Assembly: GCA_016207605.1 (NCBI GenBank)
Contig: JACQPJ010000023.1
Location: 1 to 63,601 of the forward strand
Direction of reading: 5' to 3'
Length of the DNA: 63,601 nucleotides
Origin: Elusimicrobiota bacterium
GTDB lineage: Bacteria; Elusimicrobiota; Elusimicrobia; UBA1565; UBA9628
Part shown: piece by piece, positions 41,607 to 49,840 of the stretch
Layout: each line of letters begins with the position of its first letter
How positions within the stretch are numbered: the stretch's first letter is position 1
Translations under genes and position numbers: made by a program
Notes under the pieces: model-generated
Told to the model about the DNA's origin: nothing
Database searches by the model: none
The model's input: only the letters and a program-made list of their open reading frames with translations

Positions 41607-42653
41607 ATGAGCTGGATACTGTCGGCCGTCCTCGCGTTCGCCGCGGTCCGGCACGCCGGCGCGCAGACGGCGGCGGACCGAGGCGTGAGCGGCGTGGACG
41701 TCTACCGCTCCTCGATCCTAACCGTCGAGGAGGCGCGCCGCCGCTTTGGAGAGGGTCTGGATCGCTATGTCGCCTTGCGCGGGCGCGGCCGGCCCGCCGC
41801 GGACGCGGCCGCGGAAGCCTTGCGCGTCGCGCTGGAGCGCCAGGCCGGCTCCCTGCTCGGCGTGGCGCGCGCGGAGTTGACGATCTCGGAGCACTACGCG
41901 TCCGCCGGACGTTCCTGGTACGCGCTCTTTGACGTGGTGGACCGGGCCGACGCCGCGGCCCGGCTGGATTTCGCCCCGGCCCCGCGGGAGCGCCGGCCCG
42001 ACCCCGACGGCCTGTTGGCGCGCTGGCGCCGGCACGCGGCGCAAGGCGAGGAGCTCTCGCGCCGCGGCGCGCGGGCCAGCGAACGGCCGGCCTGCCCCGG
42101 CTATTTTTGTCTCTGGGGCGGCACTCCGGAGGCGGCGGCCGATCACCGGGCCTTCGTCGCGGGCGCGGCGCGGCGCGCGGGCGCCCTGCGCCGGGCGCTG
42201 GCCGACGCCGACGGCGGGCGGCGCGCCGCCGCCCTGTTCGTGCTCAGCTATTCCAGCTCCGGCCCCGTCGTCGTCGCGCTCTGCCGCGACGCGCTCTCCG
42301 ATCCGGACGCGCGCGTGCGCGGCGCGGCCCTGCAGATCCTGGCCGACGTCGCCAACGTTCATCCCGAGCTCCCCCTCCCGCTCGGCCGCGTCCTGGCTCG
42401 CCTCGACGATCCGTCCGGGACGGTGCGCGCGCGGGCCATGGGCCTGCTCGTGCCCCTGGCTGACCGGGACGCCTACCGACGGCGCATGTTTTCCGCCGCG
42501 CCGCGCCTGGCCTTCCTTTTGCGCCTTCGGCAGCCGGAGGGCGGCGACCTCGCCTTCACCCTCCTGCGCGTCCTCTCCCGCCAGGGCTACGCCCGCTCCG
42601 ACTACGCGGTCTGGGACGCCTGGGCGGCGCGGGCCGCGTCCGACAATCCGTGA
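41607..42653 (+). CDS. exported protein with HEAT-like C-terminal repeats
   Basis: 348 residues with signal peptide 1-19 (AVLAFAAVRHAGAQ). Central helical region; one Cys pair CPGYFC near 160; from about 190 HEAT-like helices ('AALFVLSYSSSGPVVVALCRDALSDPDARVRGAALQILADVA'). Probably a periplasmic scaffold; partner unknown. Leaderless start: TATAAT (41593-41598), 8 nt, ATG. Confidence 0.72.
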   Translation: MSWILSAVLAFAAVRHAGAQTAADRGVSGVDVYRSSILTVEEARRRFGEGLDRYVALRGRGRPAADAAAEALRVALERQAGSLLGVARAELTISEHYASAGRSWYALFDVVDRADAAARLDFAPAPRERRPDPDGLLARWRRHAAQGEELSRRGARASERPACPGYFCLWGGTPEAAADHRAFVAGAARRAGALRRALADADGGRRAAALFVLSYSSSGPVVVALCRDALSDPDARVRGAALQILADVANVHPELPLPLGRVLARLDDPSGTVRARAMGLLVPLADRDAYRRRMFSAAPRLAFLLRLRQPEGGDLAFTLLRVLSRQGYARSDYAVWDAWAARAASDNP

Positions 42654-42723
42654 TCATCGCTTGCGCGATGCTCGCGCTCGCGATTCCGCCTAATGCGCGT
42701 GCTTGAGGAAAGGAAAATCAAAA

Positions 42724-42795
42724 TGTCCCCAGGAGGAATCGAACCTCCATCACCGACTTAGAAGGTCGGCGCTCTATCCATTGAGCTATGGGGAC
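42724..42795 (-). tRNA. tRNA-Arg, anticodon TCT
   Basis: Reads GTCCCCA at the 5' end and pairs with TGGGGAC plus discriminator A at 42724. D-arm GCTCAATGGATAGAGC, anticodon arm CCGAC-CTTCTAA-GTCGG (anticodon TCT, decoding AGA), T-arm GGAGG-TTCGATT-CCTCC. 72 nt, CCA not encoded. It borders the molybdoenzyme island on its low-coordinate side. Confidence 0.95.
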
Positions 42796-42879
42796 GCAAA
42801 AGCTTAAGGCCCTAACTGCGATCGCGCCTTCATCCCGTCCTATGCGTGTCAGCAACTCTCCAGAGGACCGAGGCTGATT

Positions 42880-43626
42880 TTAACTCATTCCGTAAAGCAG
42901 TTTAAGGCTTGCCCCCCAGAGGACGAAACTCAACAGCCGCCGCAGGGATAAATTGGACAGGCGGCTTGAGCCAATTCGGGACCCGAACCAGCCTCCGACA
43001 AAAGCTGAAATCACCAGCGGACTCCATAGATGCGCTGCCGCGGGAGCTTCCTGCCAGCGTGCGATCAGAGCCGCGATCGAATTGACGAGGATGAACAGGG
43101 AGCTGGTCGCCGCCGCCTGCTTGGCGTCCGCCCAGCCCAGCAAGAGGATCAGGGGGCTCAGAAAAACACCGCCGCCGATGCCGATCATTCCGGAAACCAG
43201 CCCGATCACCATCCCTGAGATCACGGCTGCGGGGACAACTACCCGCGGCGGACATTCGACTTTATCGGGAAGATCGATCCATAGTCTGAAGGCCGCCAGG
43301 GTCAGAGATGTTCCCAAGAGGATGGAGAAAGCGGCCGACGAAAGCCGGATGAGTCCTCCAACATATGCCATCGGAATCGAGCCGAGGATAAAAGGCCAAG
43401 TCAGCTTCCAATGGAAACGGCCCGCCCTATAAAAAGCGACGGCGGCCAAAGAGGACACCAAAACATTGAGAACCAGCGCGCTGGCCGCGGCGCTGTCTTT
43501 TGGAAAGGAAACGAGCGATAAAATCGCCAGATATCCCGACGCGCCTCCGTGCCCCACCGAGGAATAAAGAAGGGCCACCAAAAAGACGGCGGCGTGGACA
43601 AGAAGAGTCTCTAATTCACGAGTCAT
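42880..43626 (-). CDS. TauE/SafE-family permease
   Basis: 248 residues, about eight helices, with 'YSSVGHGGASGYLAILSL' at the N terminus and 'GLVSGMIGIGGGVFLSPLILLLGW' in the second half, the duplicated TauE/SafE pattern. These carry small anions such as sulfite, sulfoacetate or organic acids. Starts inside the MOSC stop (ATGA). Last gene of the island operon; its cargo might be a substrate or product of the enzyme. Confidence 0.85.
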   Translation of the reverse strand: MTRELETLLVHAAVFLVALLYSSVGHGGASGYLAILSLVSFPKDSAAASALVLNVLVSSLAAVAFYRAGRFHWKLTWPFILGSIPMAYVGGLIRLSSAAFSILLGTSLTLAAFRLWIDLPDKVECPPRVVVPAAVISGMVIGLVSGMIGIGGGVFLSPLILLLGWADAKQAAATSSLFILVNSIAALIARWQEAPAAAHLWSPLVISAFVGGWFGSRIGSSRLSNLSLRRLLSFVLWGASLKLLYGMS

Positions 43627-44078
43627 GCCGCGCGCGCCGCAACCGGACTCAACGGAGCGATGCCGTCGCCGGCCTTCACCATTCCGCCCTGGATGACGCG
43701 GGCAAAAATGCCCTCCTTGGGCATCACGCAGTCTCCAGCCAGAGCATAGATCGCGCAGCGGGCGTGGCACTCCTTGCCGATTTGGGTCACCTCGAACACC
43801 ACGTCGCTTCCGATACGGATTCGGCTGCCGATAGGCAAGGAGACCAGGTCGATCCCGCGCGTGGTGACATTCTCGGCGAAGCTGCCGACGTTGACCTGGA
43901 GACCTTTGGCCCGCATCTTCTCGATGCTCTCCCAAGCAAGCAGGCTCACCTGGCGATGCCAGTTTCCGGCGTGAGCATCGCCTTCTATGCCGAAGTTCTC
44001 AAGAAACATCGCCTGCTCCACGTTCTTTTTTCGGATGCCTTTCCTGGCGCTTACGCAGACTGCGAGAATTGTTCCCAT
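43623..44078 (-). CDS. MOSC domain protein
   Basis: 151 residues. 'NFGIEGDAHAGNWHRQVSLLAWESI' and 'ENVTTRGIDLVSLPIGSRIRIG' are MOSC landmarks, and the Cys in 'ECHARCAIYA' fits the conserved Cys believed to handle sulfur for the Mo cofactor. Start ATG 44078 follows GGGGGA. Immediately downstream of moaA; a role in Moco sulfuration or trafficking is inferred. Confidence 0.88.
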   Translation of the reverse strand: MGTILAVCVSARKGIRKKNVEQAMFLENFGIEGDAHAGNWHRQVSLLAWESIEKMRAKGLQVNVGSFAENVTTRGIDLVSLPIGSRIRIGSDVVFEVTQIGKECHARCAIYALAGDCVMPKEGIFARVIQGGMVKAGDGIAPLSPVAARAA

Positions 44079-44080
44079 AG

Positions 44081-45064
44081 CTATCCCCCTAATGAGCACA
44101 TAAAGCTTTCCCGGACTCCGCCGCCCTCGGGCGCCATCTGGTGGCGCTCGGGTTTCATGGCCACCACCTGGCGCAGCAACGCGGCGATCTCCGCGTCGCC
44201 GGCTCCAGCTCTGAGGGATTCCCTTAGATTTAGGCCCGCTTCCGAGGCCAGACAAGGCAGAAGCCGCCCCTTCGCGGTCAAGCGCAAGCGGTTGCAGCGG
44301 CCGCAAAAGTTGCAGCTCAAAGCGGAAATAAAACCCACGGAGCCCAGTCCAGCCGGAGACTTGAAGTACACCGCGGGACCGAACCCGAGGGGCTGTTCCG
44401 CCGGGCTCAGAGGCTCGAGCGGTCCGCAGCGCGCTTGGATTTCACGCAGCGGCAGCCAGCGCCGGGCATTGAAGAAACCCGTCTCTCCGATGGGCATGAG
44501 CTCGATAAAACGGACATGAACCGGCAAACGATGGGTGAGCGAGACAAAATCGGGAATTTCATCGGAATTGATGCCGTTCATCACCACGACGTTGATCTTG
44601 ACGGGCGAGAACCCCGCGTCGAGGGCCGCCCGGATTCCGCGCATGACGACCTCAAGGCCGCGGCGACGGGCAATCGCCGGGAATCGTTCGGCCCGCAGCG
44701 TATCCAGGCTCACGTTGACCCGCGTCAATCCGGCGCGGCGCAAATCCTCCGCCAGCTTGGATAGAAGCACCCCGTTCGTTGAAAGGGAGATATCCGTCAG
44801 GCCCGGAGTGGCCGCGATGGCTCCGAGCAGATTGACGATTCCTGGACGGGCCAGCGGCTCTCCCCCCGTCACGCGGAGCTTGTTGATTCCAAGGCTTGCC
44901 GCGACCCCGACGAGACGCACGATTTCCTTGTCGCTTAAGAGTTCTTCCGAAGCGGACCCAGCGACGCCTTGAGCGGGAAGACAGTAGACACAGCGCAGAT
45001 TGCAGCGGTCCGTGACCGATAGGCGGAGATAATCAATCCTGCGGCCGAAGGGATCGGTCAACAT
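44081..45064 (-). CDS. moaA: GTP 3',8-cyclase MoaA
   Basis: 327 residues from ATG 45064. Radical SAM cluster CNLRCVYC, VTGGEPL, then the C-terminal cluster cysteines CNFCGRC...C in 'SCNFCGRCNRLRLTAKGRLLPCLAS', and the terminal GG that activates MoaA. It converts GTP to the cyclic intermediate that MoaC turns into cPMP. Overlaps mobA by 7 bp. Confidence 0.93.
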   Translation of the reverse strand: MLTDPFGRRIDYLRLSVTDRCNLRCVYCLPAQGVAGSASEELLSDKEIVRLVGVAASLGINKLRVTGGEPLARPGIVNLLGAIAATPGLTDISLSTNGVLLSKLAEDLRRAGLTRVNVSLDTLRAERFPAIARRRGLEVVMRGIRAALDAGFSPVKINVVVMNGINSDEIPDFVSLTHRLPVHVRFIELMPIGETGFFNARRWLPLREIQARCGPLEPLSPAEQPLGFGPAVYFKSPAGLGSVGFISALSCNFCGRCNRLRLTAKGRLLPCLASEAGLNLRESLRAGAGDAEIAALLRQVVAMKPERHQMAPEGGGVRESFMCSLGG

Positions 45065-45669
45065 GGCTTCTTCCGCCTCGCCCTTTCGTACTCTTGCCTT
45101 GTGTCGAGGTCCACAAAAGAGAGGCCCGCCGGATCCGCCGATTTGACCTCCGCTTCCAGATAGAAACGAGTGCGGACGATATCGAAAAGCTCCTGAATCT
45201 TGAGCCGCTGGTCTTTGATCAGACATTCGATGACCCCGCGGCATTTTTTGGAGTAGATTCCGCACAGCGGCTGCGGCTTTTCACGCCAGACGGGGATGAC
45301 GGCGTCATAGCCCCGGCCCGCATCCCAAAGGTTTTTCACCAGCTTCGGCCGCAGAAAAGGCATGTCGCAGGCGCAGACGAACACATGCTCGGTCGCGGCG
45401 TGGGACAAACCGGACCAGATCCCGCCCAGGGAGTGAGACTCCGTCGTCATGTCCTTGACGACCCGCACATTTGTCTTGTTCCAAAATGGAAATGATTCCG
45501 GATTTTTCACTACGACAAGGTTGGACGGGAACATGCCCGAGAGGATCTCGACCACGCCCTCCACCATGGTCTTGCCTTTCCATGACGCCAAGGCCTTGTT
45601 GGAACCAAAGCGGCGGCTTTCGCCGCCCGCCAGCACCACGCCCGTGACCCCTTTCATCATTTCAGCCAT
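45058..45669 (-). CDS. mobA: molybdenum cofactor guanylyltransferase MobA
   Basis: 203 residues. LAGGESRRFGSNKAL is the GTP-binding loop, CDMPFL the metal/GTP motif and 'IPVWREKPQPLCGIYSK' the usual middle region. Attaches GMP to Mo-molybdopterin, producing the bis-MGD form used by DMSO-reductase-family enzymes, which agrees with the alpha subunit encoded here. Confidence 0.93.
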   Translation of the reverse strand: MAEMMKGVTGVVLAGGESRRFGSNKALASWKGKTMVEGVVEILSGMFPSNLVVVKNPESFPFWNKTNVRVVKDMTTESHSLGGIWSGLSHAATEHVFVCACDMPFLRPKLVKNLWDAGRGYDAVIPVWREKPQPLCGIYSKKCRGVIECLIKDQRLKIQELFDIVRTRFYLEAEVKSADPAGLSFVDLDTRQEYERARRKKPC

Positions 45670-46871
45670 CTAAAAGCCAGCGTGTCCCCTTGCCGCACGC
45701 GGCTCATGCCTATCGGAGCGATCGCCAGCGCGTTGGCCTTGCAGGCCATCCCAAGCATCGCGGAGCCTTGCGGCCGGATGATTTGAAGTTTGTAACCGTT
45801 CTCCTCCCGCTCGGCTTGGCAAAACAGGTACTGCTGCCTGTCCTTGGGTTTCGGGTAATCGTTGGCCGCCCTGCCGCTCAAGTGATAGCTGGGATATCCC
45901 GGAGCATGGCCTTGCAGCTTCTCCAGCGCCGGACGAACGAATTCTTCGAGGCAGACCATCACCGAAACGGGGTTTCCCGGCAGGCCGAAGACCAGTTTGC
46001 CGCCGCACACGCCGAACAAGAGAGGTTTTCCCGGCTTGATGGCAGCCTTCCAAAAGACCAGCCGCAAATCCAGCTGCTCCAGAACGGTCTTGGTGTAGTC
46101 GAAGTCGCCCGCTGAAACTCCGCCGGTGACTAGGAGCACGTCCGCGCCCGCCAGGGATTCTTCCAGGGCTTGCCGCATCAAAGGCGGGTCATCCTTGACG
46201 ATGCCTTTGTCCAGAGGGCTGGCTCCCCATCGGGAGAGCGCGGCAGCCAGGGTGGGACCATTGGAATTGCGGATCTTGCCCGGAGCCAGCCTATCCGCGA
46301 CTTCCATCAGCTCGTCGCCGGTCGCCAGAATAGAGACCCGCGGTCTTTTAACGACGAATACATGATCAATTCCCTGGGCGGCCAGCAGGGCCACTTCATA
46401 GGGACGAATCTTGATTCCCCTAGTCAAGATTCGCGCCCCGGAACGGATATCCTCGCCATGACGGCGAATGTGATCTCCGGACTCCGGAGATCGCAGGATG
46501 CCCACCCGCCCATCCCCTTGGTCTTTTGTCACTTCCCTCATCACGACGGCGTCCGCGCCTTTCGGAAGCGGCGCTCCGGTCATGATTTTGATCGCCTCGC
46601 CCGGACGCACCTCCAGTCGGGCCGCGGCACCCGCCCGAATAGTTTCTTTGATTTTAAGAAGCGCCGGAGCGTGTCGCGAGGCGAGGGAGCAATCTTGGAA
46701 CCTCACCGCGAATCCGTCCATCGCTGAATTGTCGAAAGGGGGAAGATCATCCTTGGCGAATATATCCTCGGCAAGCACGCGCCCGACCGATGCGTTGAGA
46801 TCCGCGTCTTCACCGGCAAGGGCATGCGCGCTGTCCAGGATCAGGTCAAGAGCCTTTTGAGGCGGGATCAC
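45657..46871 (-). CDS. moeA: molybdopterin molybdotransferase MoeA
   Basis: 404 residues. 'DLPPFDNSAMDGFAVR', 'IMTGAPLPKGADAVVMRE', 'GDELMEVADRLAPGKIRNSN', VTGGVSAGDFDYTK and 'FGLPGNPVSVMVCLEEFV' in family order. Inserts molybdate into adenylated molybdopterin. Overlaps mobA by 13 bp and the membrane gene before it by 26 bp. Confidence 0.94.
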   Translation of the reverse strand: MIPPQKALDLILDSAHALAGEDADLNASVGRVLAEDIFAKDDLPPFDNSAMDGFAVRFQDCSLASRHAPALLKIKETIRAGAAARLEVRPGEAIKIMTGAPLPKGADAVVMREVTKDQGDGRVGILRSPESGDHIRRHGEDIRSGARILTRGIKIRPYEVALLAAQGIDHVFVVKRPRVSILATGDELMEVADRLAPGKIRNSNGPTLAAALSRWGASPLDKGIVKDDPPLMRQALEESLAGADVLLVTGGVSAGDFDYTKTVLEQLDLRLVFWKAAIKPGKPLLFGVCGGKLVFGLPGNPVSVMVCLEEFVRPALEKLQGHAPGYPSYHLSGRAANDYPKPKDRQQYLFCQAEREENGYKLQIIRPQGSAMLGMACKANALAIAPIGMSRVRQGDTLAFRWLK

Positions 46872-47310
46872 GATAAGCCTCCAATTTGGTCTCTCCCGAG
46901 ACCACGCTTGCGATCATGTTGAAGGCAAAAATGAGGACGCCAAGGAACTGAAGGCCGCCCGAAGCCGCCAAGGCCCACACCCAGCGTCCCCCTTGCCAGC
47001 GATTAAGGCCGAAGAACAAGGCCATCCCCGCGGTGGCTATATTGGCGATGACGAGGTGGCTCCACGCGAGCCGTTCCGAATAAAGCCGCCGTCCGAAAAA
47101 AGCCGGCACGACGCGGTACATCATTCCGTACATGGTCATGGAGACCCAACCCAGCAGCATCAGGTGAGCATGGGATGGTATGAGATAGTACTCGAGGCCG
47201 CGCCACTCGCCGCCCGTCCAGCTCAGCATCATCGCCAATCCCAGGACGGCGCTCGCAACTAAATAAATAACCGCGGCCAATAGGAAGTAGTTGGCGTATT
47301 TTCCCGTCAT
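46846..47310 (-). CDS. small heme-copper-oxidase-subunit-I-like membrane protein
   Basis: 154 residues, four helices, with 'PSHAHLMLLGWVSMTMYGMMYRVVP', similar to helix II of heme-copper oxidase/NorB subunit I where a His binds heme. It lacks the remaining catalytic helices, so it cannot be a full oxidase; a heme b membrane protein in quinol or NO chemistry is the best guess. Embedded in the Moco gene run by overlaps on both sides. Confidence 0.7.
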   Translation of the reverse strand: MTGKYANYFLLAAVIYLVASAVLGLAMMLSWTGGEWRGLEYYLIPSHAHLMLLGWVSMTMYGMMYRVVPAFFGRRLYSERLAWSHLVIANIATAGMALFFGLNRWQGGRWVWALAASGGLQFLGVLIFAFNMIASVVSGETKLEAYRDPASKGS

Positions 47311-47816
47311 GGATTATCTCCAGTCGCCTCGGAATCTTCCATCAGCGCAAGGCAGTCTCGGGCGAAGGCCCCCGGATTCGCGTGATGCATAAGACAGGCG
47401 AAGCCGACCGTCTCCGTGCCGAAGGCCGGACACTCGAAACAGCCGGGGCCAAAATACCTGATAAAGACGGTTTTGACCCGCGGATGCATCTGGATGAGAG
47501 CGCCGACGTTGGCATCCAGCAGTTCCATTATCTCCTGCGGCTGCGACGCATTAGGCTGGGGCCGATCGGCCGCAATGGCTGGCCCTGGAGATTCCGATGG
47601 CGGCGAGGTCTGGAATGCAGCCTGGTTCAGGGCATCTAGGAACGATTCCAGGGGGACTCGGTGCAATTTGCATCCCCGCTCGATCGTGGTGAGCTGCCCA
47701 AAAGTTTTTCGAAGGAGAGGGTTGAACAGGGCACGGAAGCCGAATCGGGCAAAAACGGCTTGCGCCGACGGATAGCGCTCAAAGACTTCGGCGACCTTCC
47801 GCTCCTTGGCGATCAT
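47307..47816 (-). CDS. protein with two DUF1858-like domains
   Basis: 169 residues. The first unit (about 1-62, 'VAEVFERYPSAQAVFARFGF') and second (about 95-160, 'VGALIQMHPRVKTVFIRYFGPGCFECPAFGTETVGFACLMHH') both match the DUF1858 'P....vf.r.G..C..C' pattern; the second has the Cys residues. A Pro/Ala linker joins them. DUF1858 proteins cluster with redox and hybrid-cluster genes; function unknown. Confidence 0.7.
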   Translation of the reverse strand: MIAKERKVAEVFERYPSAQAVFARFGFRALFNPLLRKTFGQLTTIERGCKLHRVPLESFLDALNQAAFQTSPPSESPGPAIAADRPQPNASQPQEIMELLDANVGALIQMHPRVKTVFIRYFGPGCFECPAFGTETVGFACLMHHANPGAFARDCLALMEDSEATGDNP

Positions 47817-48337
47817 CTTGCCGCCTCGACCCGGTCTTTTTCATGCCCTTCTCCTTGAAGCATGGCCAGCGCGTGCGGCACGAGGTTGAGGACGGCCTTG
47901 AGCGAATCGGTCGCTCCGCGCGGGCTTCCGGGAAGATTGAGGATGAGAGATCTCCCGCGCGCGCCGGCGATTGCCCGCGACAACACGGCCCGCTCGTTCC
48001 TTTTAGACCCCTCAAGGCGCATCCGCTCCACGAGGCCCGGGAGTTCCTTGTCCAACGCTCCGCGCGTCGCCTCCGGCGTCACGTCCCGAGGACCGAGGCC
48101 CGTTCCGCCCGTGGTCAAAATGAGCGCAAGACCCTTGCCGTCAGACCAGTCCAAGAGCGTTTCCTTGATTTTCTCCCGCTCATCGGGCTCCACCGCGGAT
48201 TGCGCCACCCTCCAGCCTTGAGATTCAACCAGTCTTCGCAAGGCAGGGCCGCTTTCATCACGCCGCAGGCCCTTTGAGCAGCGGTCGCTGATCGTGAGTA
48301 TCCCCACTGTAATTTTCAAACCATTTCCTTTGGTCAT
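47813..48337 (-). CDS. mogA: molybdopterin adenylyltransferase (MogA/MoaB)
   Basis: 174 residues: '[23 protein letters not shown]', [19 protein letters not shown] and [14 protein letters not shown] are the conserved MogA/MoaB blocks. Activates molybdopterin with AMP before MoeA acts. Overlaps moaC and the DUF1858 gene by 4 bp each. Confidence 0.9.
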   Translation of the reverse strand: MTKGNGLKITVGILTISDRCSKGLRRDESGPALRRLVESQGWRVAQSAVEPDEREKIKETLLDWSDGKGLALILTTGGTGLGPRDVTPEATRGALDKELPGLVERMRLEGSKRNERAVLSRAIAGARGRSLILNLPGSPRGATDSLKAVLNLVPHALAMLQGEGHEKDRVEAAR

Positions 48338-48813
48338 AGGTCTCTCCCGCGGATGAAATGCCCGGACCGGCCGCCCTCTTTTTCCACCAGATAGATCGGG
48401 CCGATCAGCATCTCTTTGTCCACGGCTTTTGCCATGTCGTAAATGGTCAAACAGGCCACGCTCACGGCGGTTAAGGCCTCCATTTCAACGCCGGTTCTGC
48501 CTTGGGTGCAAACTGTCGCTTGAACGCATAGGCGATCCGGCTTGGATTCGAATGTTAAATCAACGGAATCCAGGTTGAGGCTATGGCAAAGCGGGATCAG
48601 CTCATCGACCCGTTTGGCCGCCATGATGCCGGCGATCTTGGCGACCGCCATGACGTCGCCCTTGGGAACTTCCCGGTCCCTTATCTGCCGAAGAACTTCG
48701 GGACTCATCCGGACCTCGCCGTAGGCAATCGCCTTGCGCGCGCTCACGGGCTTTGACCCAACGTCCACCATGCGGGCATTTCCGTTGGAATCCAAGTGGG
48801 TCAATGTCTTCAT
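48334..48813 (-). CDS. moaC: cyclic pyranopterin monophosphate synthase MoaC
   Basis: 159 residues from ATG 48813. '[20 protein letters not shown]', '[20 protein letters not shown]' and '[28 protein letters not shown]' include the catalytic Lys/Asp region. The ATG lacks its own ribosome site: it overlaps the stop of an 18-codon ORF and sits at the base of a T-rich tract after a hairpin. An in-frame ATG at 48870 would give a 178-residue form. First Moco gene of the block. Confidence 0.93.
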   Translation of the reverse strand: MKTLTHLDSNGNARMVDVGSKPVSARKAIAYGEVRMSPEVLRQIRDREVPKGDVMAVAKIAGIMAAKRVDELIPLCHSLNLDSVDLTFESKPDRLCVQATVCTQGRTGVEMEALTAVSVACLTIYDMAKAVDKEMLIGPIYLVEKEGGRSGHFIRGRDL

Positions 48814-48866
48814 AAAATAAAATGCCAGTCCCTCAAGACGACGGGACTGGCGCGCTTGAATTTCAT
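48810..48866 (-). CDS. possible leader ORF upstream of moaC (18 codons)
   Basis: ATG 48866 has the better-placed ribosome site (AAAGGAG, 5 nt). It encodes [18 protein letters not shown] and its TGA overlaps the moaC ATG (ATGA), so translation could be coupled. Whether it is made or the extended in-frame moaC start is used is undecided. Confidence 0.35.
   Translation of the reverse strand: MKFKRASPVVLRDWHFIL
48811..48851 (-). terminator. intrinsic-terminator-like hairpin in the moaC leader
   Basis: GCCAGTCCC and GGGACTGGC form a 9-bp stem (48851-48843 with 48832-48824) with a 10-nt loop, followed on the minus strand by ATTTTATTTT right up to the moaC ATG. It has the look of a regulated terminator just inside the operon. 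Confidence 0.55.
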
Positions 48867-48870
48867 TCAT

Positions 48871-48960
48871 TCTCCTTTCTAACCTCGAGAGGTCAGCTCC
48901 TTTCGGAGCTGGCCCTGTTCCCCCGGCTGCCTGGGATTGGCCCTGCGTCCATATCCTGAA
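48871..48960 (-). ncRNA. structured leader, candidate Moco-type riboswitch aptamer
   Basis: Upstream of the hairpin the leader contains CAGCTCC-GAAA-GGAGCTG (48911-48894), a GNRA-capped stem, and ACCTC-TC-GAGGT (48893-48882), preceded by GC-rich segments that could pair ('GCAGGGCC', 'GGCAGCCGGGGG'). Position before moaC and a terminator-like platform fit a cofactor riboswitch. I did not confirm the known Moco consensus, so the class is a guess. Confidence 0.4.
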
Positions 48961-49007
48961 TTCCGATCAGGGGTTAGGAGCGCGGGCTCGGAGCCAACTC
49001 TAGGAGT

Positions 49008-49208
49008 CTACGTTTTGCTTTCCTCCGGCAATTTTTTAGCCTCGGTTTTTGCCTCTTCCACATTGCGGGAAGCTTCCTTGAGTCCGTTCTTGAATGCATT
49101 GACGGACTGTCCGATCGCCCTCGCCACTTCCGGAACCCGTTTGGCTCCGAATAGAAGCAGCGCCACGAGCAGAATAACCAGCAGTTCCGAGAATCCTATG
49201 TCGAACAT
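49008..49208 (-). CDS. tatA: Tat translocase subunit TatA
   Basis: 66 residues from ATG 49208: one membrane helix 'FSELLVILLVALLLFGAKRVPEVARAIGQSV' with the FG hinge, then an amphipathic helix and an acidic/basic tail, the TatA/E form. Needed to export the Tat-tagged alpha subunit encoded upstream. An ATG two codons earlier is also possible (GGAGG upstream of both). No tatB is present in the window. Confidence 0.9.
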   Translation of the reverse strand: MFDIGFSELLVILLVALLLFGAKRVPEVARAIGQSVNAFKNGLKEASRNVEEAKTEAKKLPEESKT

Positions 49209-49253
49209 CGCCATTCACCTCCCGATCCGTCTTGCGGCATAAGACAAGCCTCT

Positions 49254-49829
49254 TTACTCTTCATACAGTTCCTTGTAGCGGGCAGGATGACTCTTCCTGA
49301 AATCTTCCAATGATTTTCGCCGCGCGGCGGCCCACGCCTTTTGGTTGTTGAGCTTATGGTGATTGGAGTGATACACCAGGAACTCGTATATTTTTTTGCC
49401 TTCCGGATTTGAGATATCGCAGCCTGGCTTGGACATCATCCGCTTGACGTAGCGTTTCCAGATTCCAGCCTCGATCTGCCACACCTTTTTATCCCTGAAT
49501 AACTCCGGCCTGTCTTTCTTGAGAGCCGCGATGGCGGCATCCTGTGCGCCGGGACTGGCGCCCTCGGGTTCCACGAACTGCGAATTAAGCGGCCGCGCGG
49601 CCGTATGACATTTAGCGCACTTGACGCTCAGCAGGGCGTATCCGCTTTGAGTGTCCTTGGGGTATCCCGAAACGTCCAAGGCCGCAGATCCCGAATCGTT
49701 GGCATAAGGATTGGCGAGCGCCTTGGCCTTCTCGTCCTGTCCGCCCTTATCGGCTGCTCCGGCGCTTGCGCCCAGCATCGCGACGGTCGTTGCGACCATG
49801 ACTGCCGCAATCCGCTTGAATATCTCCAT
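49254..49829 (-). CDS. periplasmic monoheme cytochrome c
   Basis: 191 residues from ATG 49829 (GGGAGGA upstream). Signal peptide to about 26, one heme site 'VKCAKCHTAARP' near 70 and a long C-terminal half with 'IWKRYVKRMMSKPGCDIS' and 'EFLVYHSNHHK', in which Met and His may supply the axial ligand. Likely carries electrons to or from the gamma subunit. Between tatC and tatA. Confidence 0.85.
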   Translation of the reverse strand: MEIFKRIAAVMVATTVAMLGASAGAADKGGQDEKAKALANPYANDSGSAALDVSGYPKDTQSGYALLSVKCAKCHTAARPLNSQFVEPEGASPGAQDAAIAALKKDRPELFRDKKVWQIEAGIWKRYVKRMMSKPGCDISNPEGKKIYEFLVYHSNHHKLNNQKAWAAARRKSLEDFRKSHPARYKELYEE

Positions 49830-49840
49830 CAGTCCTCCCA

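Noticed and set aside
46846..47310. Complete nitric oxide reductase or cytochrome oxidase
   Set aside because: Only four helices with one heme-His motif; the copper/iron-centre histidines are missing.
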